Under the pieces are notes generated by a model. It saw only the letters and a program-made list of their open reading frames with translations. It was not told the origin of the DNA and made no database searches. Below are positions 12,524 to 22,689 of a stretch of 64,000 nucleotides of DNA, piece after piece. The position numbers were made by a program, and so were the translations under genes. Where the stretch lies: the NCBI GenBank assembly GCA_035048485.1, contig CM068586.1, forward strand, positions 32,458,849 through 32,522,848. The letters are read 5' to 3'. How positions within the stretch are numbered: the first letter of the stretch is position 1; the number at the start of each line of letters is the position of its first letter. The stretch is from Pteria penguin (lineage: Eukaryota; Mollusca; Bivalvia; Pterioida; Pteriidae).

Positions 12524-13377
12524 GCTTCTTAAAGGTACACACATCCTTACTAGTACACACATACTTACCAGCACACACATCCTTACCAGTACGCGAACCG
12601 CTTAAATACACTGAACACTATAAAATAAGACCAAACTAGAATGTTGAGATAAGTTTCTAATCCCTTTGTAAATAATCAATCTGTAATAACTTGTAGTCAT
12701 CCTGGTAGACCCAACAACGATATTGTCTGTGACAGAAATATCGAACATGAGTACTATGATGAAGAAGCCCATGGTGTTTTTATCATTCTAAGGCGAAATC
12801 TCAGCACAGGAGTATTTTTATTATTAATACAAATTTACATAGAAAAGATTACATTGTTGTGATAAGAGGTTTTTACAGTGGATATTGGGTAAACGTCCAT
12901 GACATTTCGCTATGATGGGTATACCGCTATGTAGAGTAAAAGGATTACCATGTAAGCTTTCATTTACGAGAAAATTAAATGCTTTTACTACCTACATGAC
13001 GATTGTATCAAAATGTGGGCTGCATCACACAAACCTGCAAGCCATATTAATAGCATTATAACTTCTGTCTAATACAGCTAACAATAATTGTTCTCTTGTG
13101 GTTACGCGCAGTATGTCTCTTATAAATATAATTGTGAATATTATGTAGTATTTCTGTTAATTATATATTTATTTTTGTTTCACTTTTCTGAATTTTCTGG
13201 ATTTCTAGATCCCTTGGTTGTTTACCTTCACTAAACACTGCCCGTTGTCATATCTTTGAAACATTGTACTTTGGTATGGCAGACGTGAGAAACAGCTATA
13301 GGGATTCCAGCGTATTGATTTCGCCTCCCTCTATGCCTAGGGTCCAATATTTGTTTTTATTTATATTTCGATATACT
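11491..13377. other. Non-coding, unit A; includes a deletion scar
   Basis: No gene seen. Near 11,905-11,925 the sequence jumps across about 1.35 kb that is present in C (56,436-57,790) and partly in B (31,170-31,650), so A has a deletion. A TTCTTTC run and a long T run occur near 12,488-12,523. A CACACATCCTTAC-type short repeat lies at 12,537-12,590. From 11,950 onward the block is shared with B. Confidence 0.7.
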
Positions 13378-13595
13378 TTAAATCAATATTGAAACATACA
13401 GGACACAGAAATTTAAGTTGAAATTGATAATTGTATATGTATATCTGTATTTAATGGGATATATAGCTCTGTGAGTACAATTAGCCATATGACTCAAGGA
13501 GAATGGATTCTGGCAAGTACAAATGGTATTGGCGTCTAGACTGTAGGTATCACCTTGTTTGATGATAGCTCCATCGGGTGCCCAACAATTATGTC
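13378..13595 (-). CDS. VWC-like exon 2 of small secreted protein (copy A)
   Basis: Begins after a 3' splice site (TTGTAG then GACATAATTGT) in phase 1, as required by the exon 1 donor seen in unit B. It encodes G-HNCWAPDGAIIKQGDTYSL, then ICTCQNP and MANC, ending at a TAA at 13,378-13,380. The Cys pattern (C, later C-x-C, later C) and the GDTY motif fit the first half of a VWC module. The last 30 or so residues are hydrophobic and Tyr-rich, with no similarity to B, and may be read-through past an unseen donor. Exon 1 in A is only a stub at about 22,255-22,290, so A may be a pseudogene. Confidence 0.65.
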
Positions 13596-14450
13596 CTACA
13601 ACAACATACATATGAAAATTACAGATACTATGTATATACTTTTGTTTCAGAAATACACTAAAGATATCTTGTATTTCAAGAGAAATTCACAATAATCTTG
13701 AAAACGGACGATTCCTAAACATGAGTGAATGCATGAGTGATCTAGAATGTATTAGATTAGGTAATGATGCTGTTATGGTGTCATGTGTATTTTAATCAGC
13801 GTATTTTAAATGTAAAGATGATGGATAAATCCAAACCATATAAAAAGCCATAAAAATTAAAACTAACATGGGATTATTATACAGAGAAATAAATAAATAA
13901 ATAAATAAATAACGTTTTTCACGTATTATTTATGAAGGAAGATGTTTACAAGTCATGATATGATAAATGAGAGAAACTCTGAGATGGTCAGAAATCAGCG
14001 CCTGTCCGAACTGTACTGAAATACATTTATATTGTTTATAGTTTGTGATTTTCAGCTAGTCAAATATATTGTGTTGAATGGGAACAAGAAATATTTCAGT
14101 GGTTTCTGTTAAGTTAGTTAATTTATTAATTCTTTATTTATTTATTTAAATTAATATTCCAAAATTAAGAGAAGCACTACATATATATGTATTGTCGGAG
14201 TCCTCCACACGTTTGCATAATCACATTGCGTTGACAGAAGCAAATGGGCAGATGAATTAAACTACATATCAACAAACCGGCAAGGTAAAGAAAAACTGTG
14301 TGTTGCCTAGCAGTCATAGATGAAAAGTGGTAATATCCGCCGTTGCTTACTGTTTATATATCTTTTGTAACCTTTGATGCTCAAATGCGCTGAATCTTGT
14401 CAGTGGATAAGTTTACCAAAAGAGTAAAGTTAGGTACCAATTTGTTGTCT
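13596..14450. other. Intron sequence shared with unit B
   Basis: Non-coding. Contains an (AAAT)n tract at about 13,886-13,912 and TTTA repeats near 14,130. B matches at 40,720-42,060 except for an extra roughly 675 bp at 40,920-41,595. B homology stops at about 14,440, so this is the approximate edge of the DIRS-like insertion. Confidence 0.65.
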
Positions 14451-15090
14451 TTTATGTCATACACATGTATTTTGGGTTAAACACACATCTGTCCTTTGAC
14501 TGAATGTCTCTTAGCTCTGTTTTCCAAGCAGAAAGAAAAACAAATATATGAGTGAAACATGTCATTTATTCTAAATGACGTAAATGTGGGATCTCCCCAC
14601 CAGATACAACAAACAAGTAATAATATACAAACTTAAAAGATTCCCAAACAGCGGGAAAAGGTGGCATCTACAAAAGGCCATAAAATTGAACGAAGCAAAT
14701 TAAAAGAATTTGAAGAGTGAAATTGACGCCACCCTAAGAGACATTCAATCTTGAACTAATATAAAATAACATTTTTACAGCAAATATCATTTGACTATTC
14801 TAAATGAAAGCTTACATGTAGTAAATTAAAGTACCAGTGTACCAGTGTTATGACATTTGTAAACCCTAACCTGCATTGTCATAGCTGAACAGATTTGTTA
14901 ATAGTTAAGTGTAGTAGAGACAAGAATTCCAATATATACATCTAGCACAATACAGTAAAAGCTAAAATTGGTCATGGGAAACAAAAAAGCTAGCTGAACC
15001 ACTGTTCTTTTAACAGTAAACACATCTGATGTCATGAATCGTCACATACGGTTATTTACACGTTGCAACTAATTTATGTATATAAATCAT
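14450..15090. other. 3' flank of the DIRS-like element, no ORF
   Basis: AT-rich, with no gene seen. Whether it belongs to the element or to the intron cannot be settled here. It is present in C at about 60,335-60,985. Confidence 0.5.
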
Positions 15091-15095
15091 GACCC

Positions 15096-15689
15096 GCAGA
15101 CTCATATCTGAACAGGAAATATATTATTTAAGGTTGCCAACAAGCTCAAGGTATATGTGATTATCATGCACCATATTCATAAAACATGAAGTATGCAGAC
15201 TCATATCTGTACAGCACATTTCGCTAAATTGCGACATTTATATATAATCAAAATAAGCCAGCAAGCTCAAAGGTTATCAAATGTTATTGTTACAAAATTA
15301 CATAAAACATTTAGCATGAGGTCTGCAGACTCTTATCTGTACAGCACTCTGCTAATGGATATATCTATACATGTATAAAATATGAATAATGACAAGCCAC
15401 ATAATTAGTATACTGGCATCTTGACATAAAAAAAGATATGCTGAGCAGACTCGTATCTGAACTTATACCAAAGTCAAGACATTGTTTACGTAGAAACGAC
15501 ATTAAGAAATTAAGAATACCAAGACAGGATGAGCAGACTCATATCTGAACTCATAGTCATACCACATACCGTGAGTAAAATCACAGCATCTAAGATGAGC
15601 AGACTCATTTCTGAACTCATAGTTATACCACAGATATTTTATAGGGAGTAAAATCACAGCATCTGAGATGAGCAGACTCGTATCTGAAC
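15096..15689 (-). repeat. Seven copies of an 18-bp motif after the recombinase
   Basis: GCAGACTCATATCTGAAC or close variants start at 15,096, 15,195, 15,325, 15,445, 15,533, 15,599 and 15,672 (plus-strand reading). Longer shared context surrounds some of them: AGCAAGCTCAA plus an ATAAAACAT word in the first units, and ATCACAGCATCT-AGATGA plus CTCATA in the last ones. They lie just past the recombinase stop codon at 15,709, where terminal repeats of this class are expected. C has the same seven at about 60,988-61,580. Spacing is irregular (66-130 bp), so it is not a simple tandem array. Confidence 0.85.
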
Positions 15690-15708
15690 TCATACCACAT
15701 ACACTTTA

Positions 15709-16620
15709 TCATGGAGCAAAATCAAAAGCATCTATCCTAATATATTTTCGGAAGGCATTTGAATTCCACCTGCCTAATTTTTGAATGAAGCTTTCGGAGT
15801 AACCCATAAGGGCAGCTTGAGTTGCTGCACCAATTCGGAAACTGTGTCCTTTATAGCGAGTAGGCTCAAGGTCTATAAATTTGATTGCTTTGTCTAGGTG
15901 CGAAGTAACAAATGAATGTGTAACAGGAGAGCCCCCAATGAACTGGAAGAGAGGACCTGATTGATGAGAGAAGTTACCCAAATAATCTTGTAAAGCCAAC
16001 ACTGGGCACATATCTTTAATTTTGCTTCCAATAAGGTTAATAATAATTGGAGTATTTGTTTTGTTATTCTTAGTGTGTCTTAGAATCAACAGAAGACTTG
16101 GGATCCCATTCGTACTTTGAAATTTTGAAATGTGACATCCTCCCTTCGTAAGACTCTGTTTGAATATGCTTTTTGTTTTATTACTATTTCTCCAAGTCTG
16201 AAAAATGCATTAAAGGCCAATAGAAATATTGCTTTCAGAAGAGTTCTGTGAATATGGGTCTGTTATGTAAACTTAAGATAATTTTGTTCAAGATGGCAAT
16301 GGTGATCGGTAATCTGGAATCAACTGTTTTTGATCTGTTATGACATCCTTTAAGCATTTTCTTTATTAGGAAGTACTGTGTAGGGTCATCTACATTAAGA
16401 AGCTTGTGTATGTACCCAACTGCCGAAACATGGGATGAAATTGAGCTTGGTGCATATCCATTTGCAAACAAATGAGCTATGAAGTTGCTTAATGTGACCA
16501 CATTTACTGGAAACTCATGAGTGTTATCTTGCCATTCCAAGAATAAGCTCCAGCTATGGAGATATAACTTTTTTGAAGAATCTGATAGAGCATCGTGTAG
16601 TAGCTTCTGTGCCTCCCTGC
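15709..16620 (-). pseudogene. Tyrosine recombinase (YR), frameshifted
   Basis: Would cut and rejoin DNA to insert the circular cDNA of the element. The N-terminal helical core-binding region is at 16,620-16,235 (SSKKLYLHSW, then SNFIAHLFANGYAPSSISS). The catalytic part follows: an FFRLGE segment (first Arg) near 16,180, LRHTKNN near 16,075 (Lys strand), HSFR (His-x-x-Arg) at about 15,835-15,846, LGRW, and a Tyr in KYIR near the end. So the R, K, H-x-x-R, W and Y positions are all visible. At least three frame changes break the gene: at the RNase H/YR junction (about 16,620), near 16,240 and near 16,090. Confidence 0.88.
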
Positions 16621-17325
16621 TTAAATAACCAACATTTTGTCCGGAACAGTTGTTGGAAATTGACTTCGGTCTGGGGCTGCTGCGAAAGCCTCCTGAAATT
16701 TAAAACGGGAAAGGTAGTCTGCAACAATGTTTAATTTTCCAGAAATATGGCTTGCTCTGAATAGAATGTTATACTGAAGGGTCACTAGCACCAAACGTCT
16801 CACTAACTTCATCAGAACTTTATCTTTTGAGGTCTGCTTATTCAGTATGTGCACTACAGCCATATTATCTGATCTAAACATGATTTTTTGGTTTTGTAAC
16901 CTATCCCCCCACAGTTCTAAAGCCAACACAATTGGCAGGAGTTCCTTAATTGCAATTTGATAGTGCATTAACTGTTCAGGCCACTTACAAGCAAACCAGT
17001 TACACTTAAGGATTGCTGCAAAGCCAATAGATCCCGAAGCATCTGTATACAAAGTCAAAATGTCCGATGAGACCCATGAGGTTGGCAAAAATAAGGACTT
17101 TCCATTAAAGTATTCAATGAAATGTGACCACATTGTTAAGTCTGCTCTAGCTTCATTATTTAAGCGAACCCAGTGATAAGGTTGTTGAACCCCACATGTT
17201 AAGTCTAATAGACGGCGCAAAAATGCCCTACCTGGAACGACTACCAAACACGCAAAATTCAGTAGCCCGATAAGAGCTTGTAGCTCCTTCAACTTAACCT
17301 TTTTCCGTAATTTTGTTTCATTCAA
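16621..17325 (-). pseudogene. RNase H domain of ORF2
   Basis: Removes RNA from the RNA-DNA hybrid. Opens with a connection segment (LKELQALIGLLNFA, VVPGRAFLRRLL) typical of DIRS-type ORF2. The RNase H core follows: Asp in YTDASGSIGF, Glu in AIKELLPIVLALELWG, Asp in FRSDNMAVVHILN, and a final ADYLSR motif. It is joined to RT by a frameshift (frames overlap at 17,322-17,325) and shifts again at about 16,620. No ATG starts this piece; it belongs to the RT polyprotein. Confidence 0.88.
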
Positions 17326-18185
17326 TTTTTACTGATTTTCTCGACTTTGTCAAGGGGCAGTCTACACATAAACTTGGTGGAATCTACCTCAATACCGTAA
17401 ATTTTAATTACTGTTCTTGGTGTATCAGTTTTACTTTCTTTAATGGGAATCCCTAAGCGATTACATAGAAAAATAAATCTTGCCAAATCTTCAAAACATT
17501 TGTTTGAATTTAGGGGACCTATAAAGAAGAAGTCATCTAAAATATGTGATATACCCGAAGCATTATATCTGTTATACATTATCCATACCAAGGCTTTGCT
17601 CAGTGACTCGAAAATCTGACATGAACTACTTGCTCCCATAGGGAGACATTTATCAAAATAAAATTGTCCCTTCCGTTCAAAGCCTAGCAGATGGTAATTT
17701 TTTGGATGCAAGGGTACAATTCTAAAGGCATCTTCAATATCGGACTTCGCCATTAAAGCATTTTGTCCAAATTTATGAATAAGTAAAACTATGTCATCAA
17801 TGGAATCATACTGCACTTGAGATTTTTCTCTGGGTATACCAGAATTGAGCGAATGTTGTTTTGGGTAGGATAAATCATGGATTACTCTAAACTTTCCTTT
17901 TTCTGATTTTGGAACTATACCTAATGGCGAAACTATAAATTTTTCAAATGGATGATTCTGGAATGGGCCACATATTCGATTTTTTGACATTCCTTGAAAT
18001 ATATAATTTTCTATTACTTCAGGATGTAAATAGGCCGATGAATGATTTTTTGTTAATGCAAAATGTGGTATTTCTTCACACCCTAAATCAAAACCATAAG
18101 TGAAACCTGAAATTATTTTTTCCTTTAGACCAACATTAAAATTTTCAAGTTCTTCTTTAAGATTTTCTACTTTGACTGGGGTTGG
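17322..18185 (-). pseudogene. Reverse transcriptase domain of ORF2
   Basis: Frame opens just after a stop at 18,186-18,188 and overlaps the gag end by 29 nt in another frame. The first ATG is at 17,990, too late to include all conserved sequence, so translation probably comes by frameshift or re-initiation from gag. Motifs: PLGIVPKSEKGKFRVIHDLS, LMAKSDIEDAFRIVPLHP (catalytic Asp), CLPMGASSSCQIFES, and HILDDFFFIG (the catalytic DD with His-Ile-Leu before it). These are DIRS-style RT motifs. All RT catalytic residues are present; the downstream frameshift breaks the polyprotein. Confidence 0.92.
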
Positions 18186-19186
18186 TTACTTTTTGCTTAT
18201 TGTGTTCAGATTGTTTTTGATCAGGTTGTCGCTTGAGTGTCCAGCATTTTGATTTTGGGTGTTTTCCCTTGCAGTGACTGCACAAGTGGCTGTAACTGCA
18301 TGGGTAAAATTTACATTTTTCCCCTTTATTATAAATGAAACAGGGCTTTGCCCCGCTTTGTCCCTGAAAGGGCTGGATTTTGTTACTTTTGGGCAGAGTT
18401 ACCGCTTTGAGGCGAAATTCTTCAATAGGTTTTTGCCAAGGCACATCAACTGATTGCTTTAAACGTCGAAACGACTCGTCATATGTTAGCCATGCAAGGT
18501 CACCGTATGTGTCACCCAATTCCCTTATCATTGCCATATACTTAAGGATGTGGGAAGCTTCGTTTAGGTGTTTCTCTATGTAAATATCCATGTAGACTAA
18601 AAATGCATCAGTCCATTTTTCTAAAGACATACTTTGCTTCCTTTTGGGCATCTGATTTAATGTTATAGAGCCCCCCGATACATTTAGGGTTATGGGCTCT
18701 TCACCTTGCTGAGACAGTAAAATTCGCAAATCAAGATACTCCTTGTTCCAAATCTTTTGCTTAATTTTCAGAGGTACTGTCGCCCCAAGGAATGCCATCA
18801 TCAAGAGACAATATACATATACTGCTACTAGTACTAGTTTGATTGTTTGAGCTTGCTGGCTCACCTGAAAATACAGCTTGTATAATTTTGCTGACATCAG
18901 TCTGATTATTCAGACTGGTAGACGGGGCCTCAGCCGGGGGGACTGGTGTTGGTGAAATTAAGTCCTGGTCTTCAGTTTGTATATCTGGCTGATGCTCTTT
19001 TGAAGTCGGTGACGCAGTATTGACCAACTTAGTTTGTCTCAGAATTTCACTCGCTAGTTTTTCATAATTGAATCCTGAGGCATGATCCACTAGTTCTACA
19101 GGGGCCATTGCAACAGACGACTCAACCCTCCTCCTTTTCTTTGCCGGTTGCTCCGCCATTCCCCGGACTGTACCTTTCCTTGGCAT
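18157..19186 (-). pseudogene. Gag-like ORF1 with zinc knuckle, one frameshift
   Basis: Would coat the RNA. Starts MPRKGTV with a basic, NLS-like KKRRR. Then a Pro/Ser/Thr-rich linker, and, after a one-base frame change in the G run near 18,785, a conserved GATVPLKIKQKIWNKEYLDL segment. The end carries CFIYNKGEKC, CSYSHLC and CSHCKGKHPKSKC (C-x2-C-x3-H-x4-C), then a basic tail. This ordering of Cys/His clusters is typical of gag in DIRS-type elements. It ends at 18,157. The N-terminal 142-codon frame and the C-terminal frame overlap at 18,761-18,897. Confidence 0.82.
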
Positions 19187-19189
19187 GAT

Positions 19190-19789
19190 CTTTCGAGACG
19201 CTAAGAGAGAAAATGAAACAATGAAAATTTCTTATTTCTGCTTTAGGTTGAGATGTTTGCATTGTAAATCAGATTTACCTTCTTGAACCAGAAATAACTC
19301 TCATTCGATAATCACTATAGAGGTAACTAACAGCAAACAAATTCAGACCTGTAAATACTACATGTAGCTACCACATGACATGTACAATGTATTTATGTTG
19401 ATTTACAAATAGTACATGTAACTTCATTGGGATGAATTTGCACACCCCAAAAACTACACATAGTTCCTTTATCTGAGACTTATATAATTTGCTAACAAAA
19501 CCTGTGTAACTGCACTCTCACCTGAGAGTAATAATGAAAGTAATTATATATATACAATAAATATTACTGGTTCAAAGACACTATCTTGATTCGAATAGAG
19601 ACATGTACATTTTAAATCAATGCACAAACATAATCATCATAAACATCTCACCTGAGTGTCTGAAAATATCAGTATAAATTAAATCTATACTATAATCGAT
19701 TTTCCAGACAATTCTACACTTGAGAATCACCTGTATACATGTATATTATTTTATAACATATTGATCAATTGTAAACTGGCATCTGCAGG
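19190..19789. other. Element interior between gag and the 110-bp array
   Basis: No ORF. Contains three CTCACCTGAG-type words (about 19,520, 19,648) and several ACATGTA words similar to those of the array. Mostly missing from C, whose deletion ends at about A 19,742. Confidence 0.5.
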
Positions 19790-20447
19790 ATGTGTCCATA
19801 TTAAGAACACAACTGGTTCTACACCAGAAAACTCATATTTATACACATAACATGTACATGTATGTACACTGACATCTCACACGAGAGCCATATTAAGACA
19901 AAGTGACTGTATACAGAACACAACTGGTTCTACACCTGAGAACCATATTTATACACATAACATGTACATGTACATGTATGTAAACTGACATCTCACACGA
20001 GAGTCATATTAAGACAAAGTGACTGTATACAGAACACAACTGGTTCTACACCTGAGAACCATATTTATACACATAACATGTACATGTATGTAAATTGACA
20101 TCTCACACGAGAGTCATATTAAGACAAAGTGACTGTATACAGAACACAACTGGTTCTACACCTGAGAACCATATTTATACACATAGCATGTACATGTATG
20201 TAAACTGACATCTCACACGAGAGTCATATTAAGACAAAGTGACTGTATACAGAACACAACTGGTTCTACACCTAAGAACCATATCTATACACATAACAGG
20301 TACATGTATGTAAACTGACATCTCACACTAGAGTCATATTAAGACAAAGTGACTGTATACTGAACACAACTGGTTCTACACCTGATAACCATATTTATAC
20401 ACATAACATGTGCATGTATGTAAACTGACATCTCACACGAGAGTCAT
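19790..20447 (-). repeat. 110-bp tandem array, about 6 copies (copy A)
   Basis: Phase word ACATCTCACAC starts at 19,872, 19,988, 20,098, 20,208, 20,318 and 20,428. The spacing is 110 bp except for one unit of 116 with an extra ACATGT. Each unit contains ACAACTGGTTCTACACC, GAGAACCATAT and the palindromic ACATGTACATGT. An (AT)n run follows at 20,455-20,473. It lies between the hydrolase ORF and gag. Confidence 0.95.
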
Positions 20448-20473
20448 AGTAATTATATATATATATATATATA

Positions 20474-20906
20474 ACATCGTATTTGTTTGTAGGCCGGATG
20501 CCATAATTAATACACACTACAGTTGTCAGTACACGTATTATAGAATGTGATTCAGTGATTGTAACTGGCGCCTCGCCAAAGTCAAAGACTACACTCTGCA
20601 TTGTACTTAATATGTTATACTGTACCTGCATGCTTATTATATCAACGACATACAACTATAAGCAAATTCAATCTTTGGTCTAAGTGTGTGTATCGTATTT
20701 TACTATCCAGCCTTCGTGTGTCGTATGGTACCTGTTATGATGTGTATTGACTAAACGTTATCTGACGGGAATTCCCCACAGGTTATCCCGTCTTCAAGCT
20801 AAAATTTAGAACCCATAACATACGACTAAGTTACAATATACGGATCGTACTCTACATGGCTTGATTTAAAATGAAAATCAAGTTCATTGTATATTACCAC
20901 CTCAGC
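20474..20906. other. Spacer between array and SGNH ORF
   Basis: Non-coding; a minus-strand frame at 20,395-20,655 crosses the AT repeat and looks like chance. Conserved in C at about 62,675-63,120. Confidence 0.5.
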
Positions 20907-21527
20907 TTAAAAATTTGAAAATGAGAAATGTACTGGCCTTAAACGGTTCGAAGCAAAAAGAACTGCATTCTTCAAGCTCCGCCAATATTTCCTCATTGGT
21001 GTAACATCAAATTTATGTGAAACCAAATGTACTCCATCGGGACCAAGATAACACATGTTTGTCCAGAAGCCTCTATGTCTCCAGTAGTAAACTGCATCTA
21101 TGTCTTTTAATAGTCTCTCCAGAAGCGCATTAGTCCGAACAACCTTGTCATTGTAATGGGGCGAAGTTGCACACGGAAGTCGCCTCAGAAGCTGGCATAC
21201 CACGATACATTGCATATTTAGTCCTTCCCTAAGGAAACGCACAAAGTTCTTAATTGTCCGCGATACATCCTCGGGCGACTTAGTATTCAAATCATTCCCG
21301 CTTATCTGAAGCACGCAAATTCTTGGCAATTCGGCAAATGTCTATAAATCCGGAGAGTTGGCTAATCTAGGAAGAGTTAATCCTCCTCGTGCTTTAATTA
21401 CTATACGAAAGTCCTCCGAATCAAGATCCAAATTCTCATATTGCGTTTCACTGTCCATAAAGTCTCGCAAACGCCGAAAGTAAGAATGACCTATCAAGCA
21501 TACTGGAACTGACCCCGGTCGCGCCAT
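20907..21527 (-). pseudogene. SGNH hydrolase-like ORF with nonsense codon (copy A)
   Basis: Same 203-codon frame as the intact copy at 63,121-63,732. The Trp codon 62 is TAG here (21,342-21,344; TGG in C), so only 61 codons can be read from the ATG at 21,527. Block III reads ISGND here against IGGND in C. At least six other residues differ. The frame is otherwise open to 20,907. Confidence 0.85.
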
Positions 21528-21529
21528 TT

Positions 21530-22250
21530 TGTTAGAGTGCGTACCGTTCTACAAAGACCTTAACCTCTGACACATGACACAATTATAACAGTCCCGATGG
21601 AATATGAACAATAAACTTACGTTCTGATTCAATGAAAGATGAAATCTTCTTAAAATAAGTTATCAAAACAGATTAAATTAACAATGCAGATAATGGCTGT
21701 TCATTGTTTGGCAAACAAACCTGAAGTGACGCTGTGCATAATTAATTAGGCACGCGTGACTAGCCACATGATTAGTAGAAGCTTATGATTGGTTGAAAAC
21801 AATATGCATATTTAATTAAGGCATGTGACTTAAATCGAGAAATATGATTGGCTGTAGATTATAAACATAATTAGCATATTGAGTTACATATAGAAACAAT
21901 ACTATGTGATGCCCTAAATGATATTATCTCACAATAATAAGGTTTTATAGACCACTTCTTGCGGCTACATTCATACTAAACACTGCATAGTTTCAAAGAT
22001 CACGTCAACGAATGTCAAAACTAGCTCAGTATAGAGCAGTTTAAACCAGCCCGAATTGTATCCAAAATAAATACCAATTGTGAATTTTATAAATTACATA
22101 ATCCTATACTTTATTGATTGCGTGCCGGTTTGTACTCTCTTTCTCCTCCCCTCTCCCCTCTCGCTTTATACATATGTATGTGTGTGATTATGAGCCAGCC
22201 GAAGAAGACTAACAAATATTATTGAGTTCGTTAGAATAATTACCATTACA
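21530..22250. other. Right flank of element and return to shared locus
   Basis: No ORF. To about 21,900 it is shared only with C. From about 21,920 (word TTGCGGCTACATTC) it matches B at 42,716 onward, so the element edge lies before that. A CT-rich run lies at 22,136-22,164. Confidence 0.6.
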
Positions 22251-22292
22251 TACCATATTGACACTGTGGACAGCAATGCTTTCAATGACAAC
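22251..22292 (-). pseudogene. Stub of VWC exon 1 (copy A)
   Basis: The minus strand reads KHCCPQCQYG and then a GTATGT donor, matching the end of B exon 1 (KHCCPQCPNG, then GTATGT) in sequence and phase. The codon just upstream of this match is TGA, and the rest of the exon, including the signal peptide, is not found. Sequence of another origin starts within about 10 bases, close to the Penelope-like insertion at 22,381. The A gene therefore has no visible first exon. Confidence 0.65.
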
Positions 22293-22380
22293 TGAAACAA
22301 TGCTCGATAACAAGAGTACTATCATTATAGATTAGATCACGAAAGCATCACGATGAAGTACACCGTTCAGCAGGAACGCA

Positions 22381-22655
22381 AATTCCCGCACGATACCTGA
22401 AATCGTCTTACCTTCTTCGCCCCTCTCTCCCAAACTTTTTTTTGTACTTCTTTGAGATTGCATTCGTTCACTAGTTCCTCTTTTTCTTTTTTCTTTTTTT
22501 TTTTTTTTTTCTTTTTCTTGTTTTGTTTTGGTTTTTTTTTTTTTTAATATGGTTACGTTTCTTAAATATGATCTATACATGCATGTGCTTTTAGATATTT
22601 CTATTTATTTTCATTGCCCGTACAGAGATATTCAAAACACTCGGGCTCAGTGTCT
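22381..22655 (+). repeat. Left pseudo-LTR of Penelope-like element
   Basis: Direct copy of 24,210-24,407; includes long T and TTTTC tracts (22,480-22,545). The minus-strand frame across it, rich in Lys, is a product of the T tract. Confidence 0.8.
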
Positions 22656-22689
22656 ATATATGTTTATAAAGCGGTATGTCATGTTATTA

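Larger units (their letters stand above)
14450..21900 (-). mobile_element. DIRS/Ngaro-type tyrosine-recombinase retroelement (copy A)
   Basis: Minus-strand order: SGNH hydrolase ORF (21,527-20,907), 110-bp tandem array (about 20,447-19,790), gag (19,186-18,157), RT (18,185-17,322), RNase H (17,325-16,621), tyrosine recombinase (about 16,620-15,709), then seven copies of an 18-bp motif (15,689-15,096). A recombinase in place of an integrase, the overlapping gag and RT frames, and the RT motif style define the DIRS order. SGNH ORFs are known from some Ngaro elements. The edges are set only by where B homology stops and restarts, so terminal repeats are not resolved. The coding regions carry frameshifts, so it is inactive as written. 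Confidence 0.9.
1..22300. repeat. Locus duplication unit A
   Basis: The whole stretch is repeated in the same orientation as unit C: base 1 aligns with 44,225 and base 21,796 with 64,000. By eye the two differ at a few percent of positions plus several indels. Large differences: A lacks about 1.35 kb present at 56,436-57,790, C lacks about 3.9 kb present at 15,848-19,742, and C has an extra 265-bp repeat at 47,608-47,872. Homology to unit B is patchy and more diverged (A 1-1,110, 11,930-14,440 and 21,920-22,290). The left end is cut by the window. Confidence 0.93.

Noticed and set aside
15096..15689. Repeats resembling a CRISPR array
   Set aside because: Motif copies are 18 bp with uneven spacing and variable sequence, in eukaryotic DNA beside a retroelement. 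Not a CRISPR.
15502..15693. Minus-strand frame with repeated SSDTSLLIS
   Set aside because: Reads through the 18-bp motif repeats; not a gene.
18259..18583. Plus-strand frames inside gag
   Set aside because: Shadows of the minus-strand gag coding sequence.
15253..18860. 16-bp inverted match AGCCAGCAAGCTCAAA (15,256) against 18,845
   Set aside because: A match of this length is expected about once by chance in a window this size, and one side lies in gag coding sequence. Not taken as an inverted terminal repeat.
22332..22580. Minus-strand Lys-rich frame
   Set aside because: Produced by the T tract of the left pseudo-LTR.
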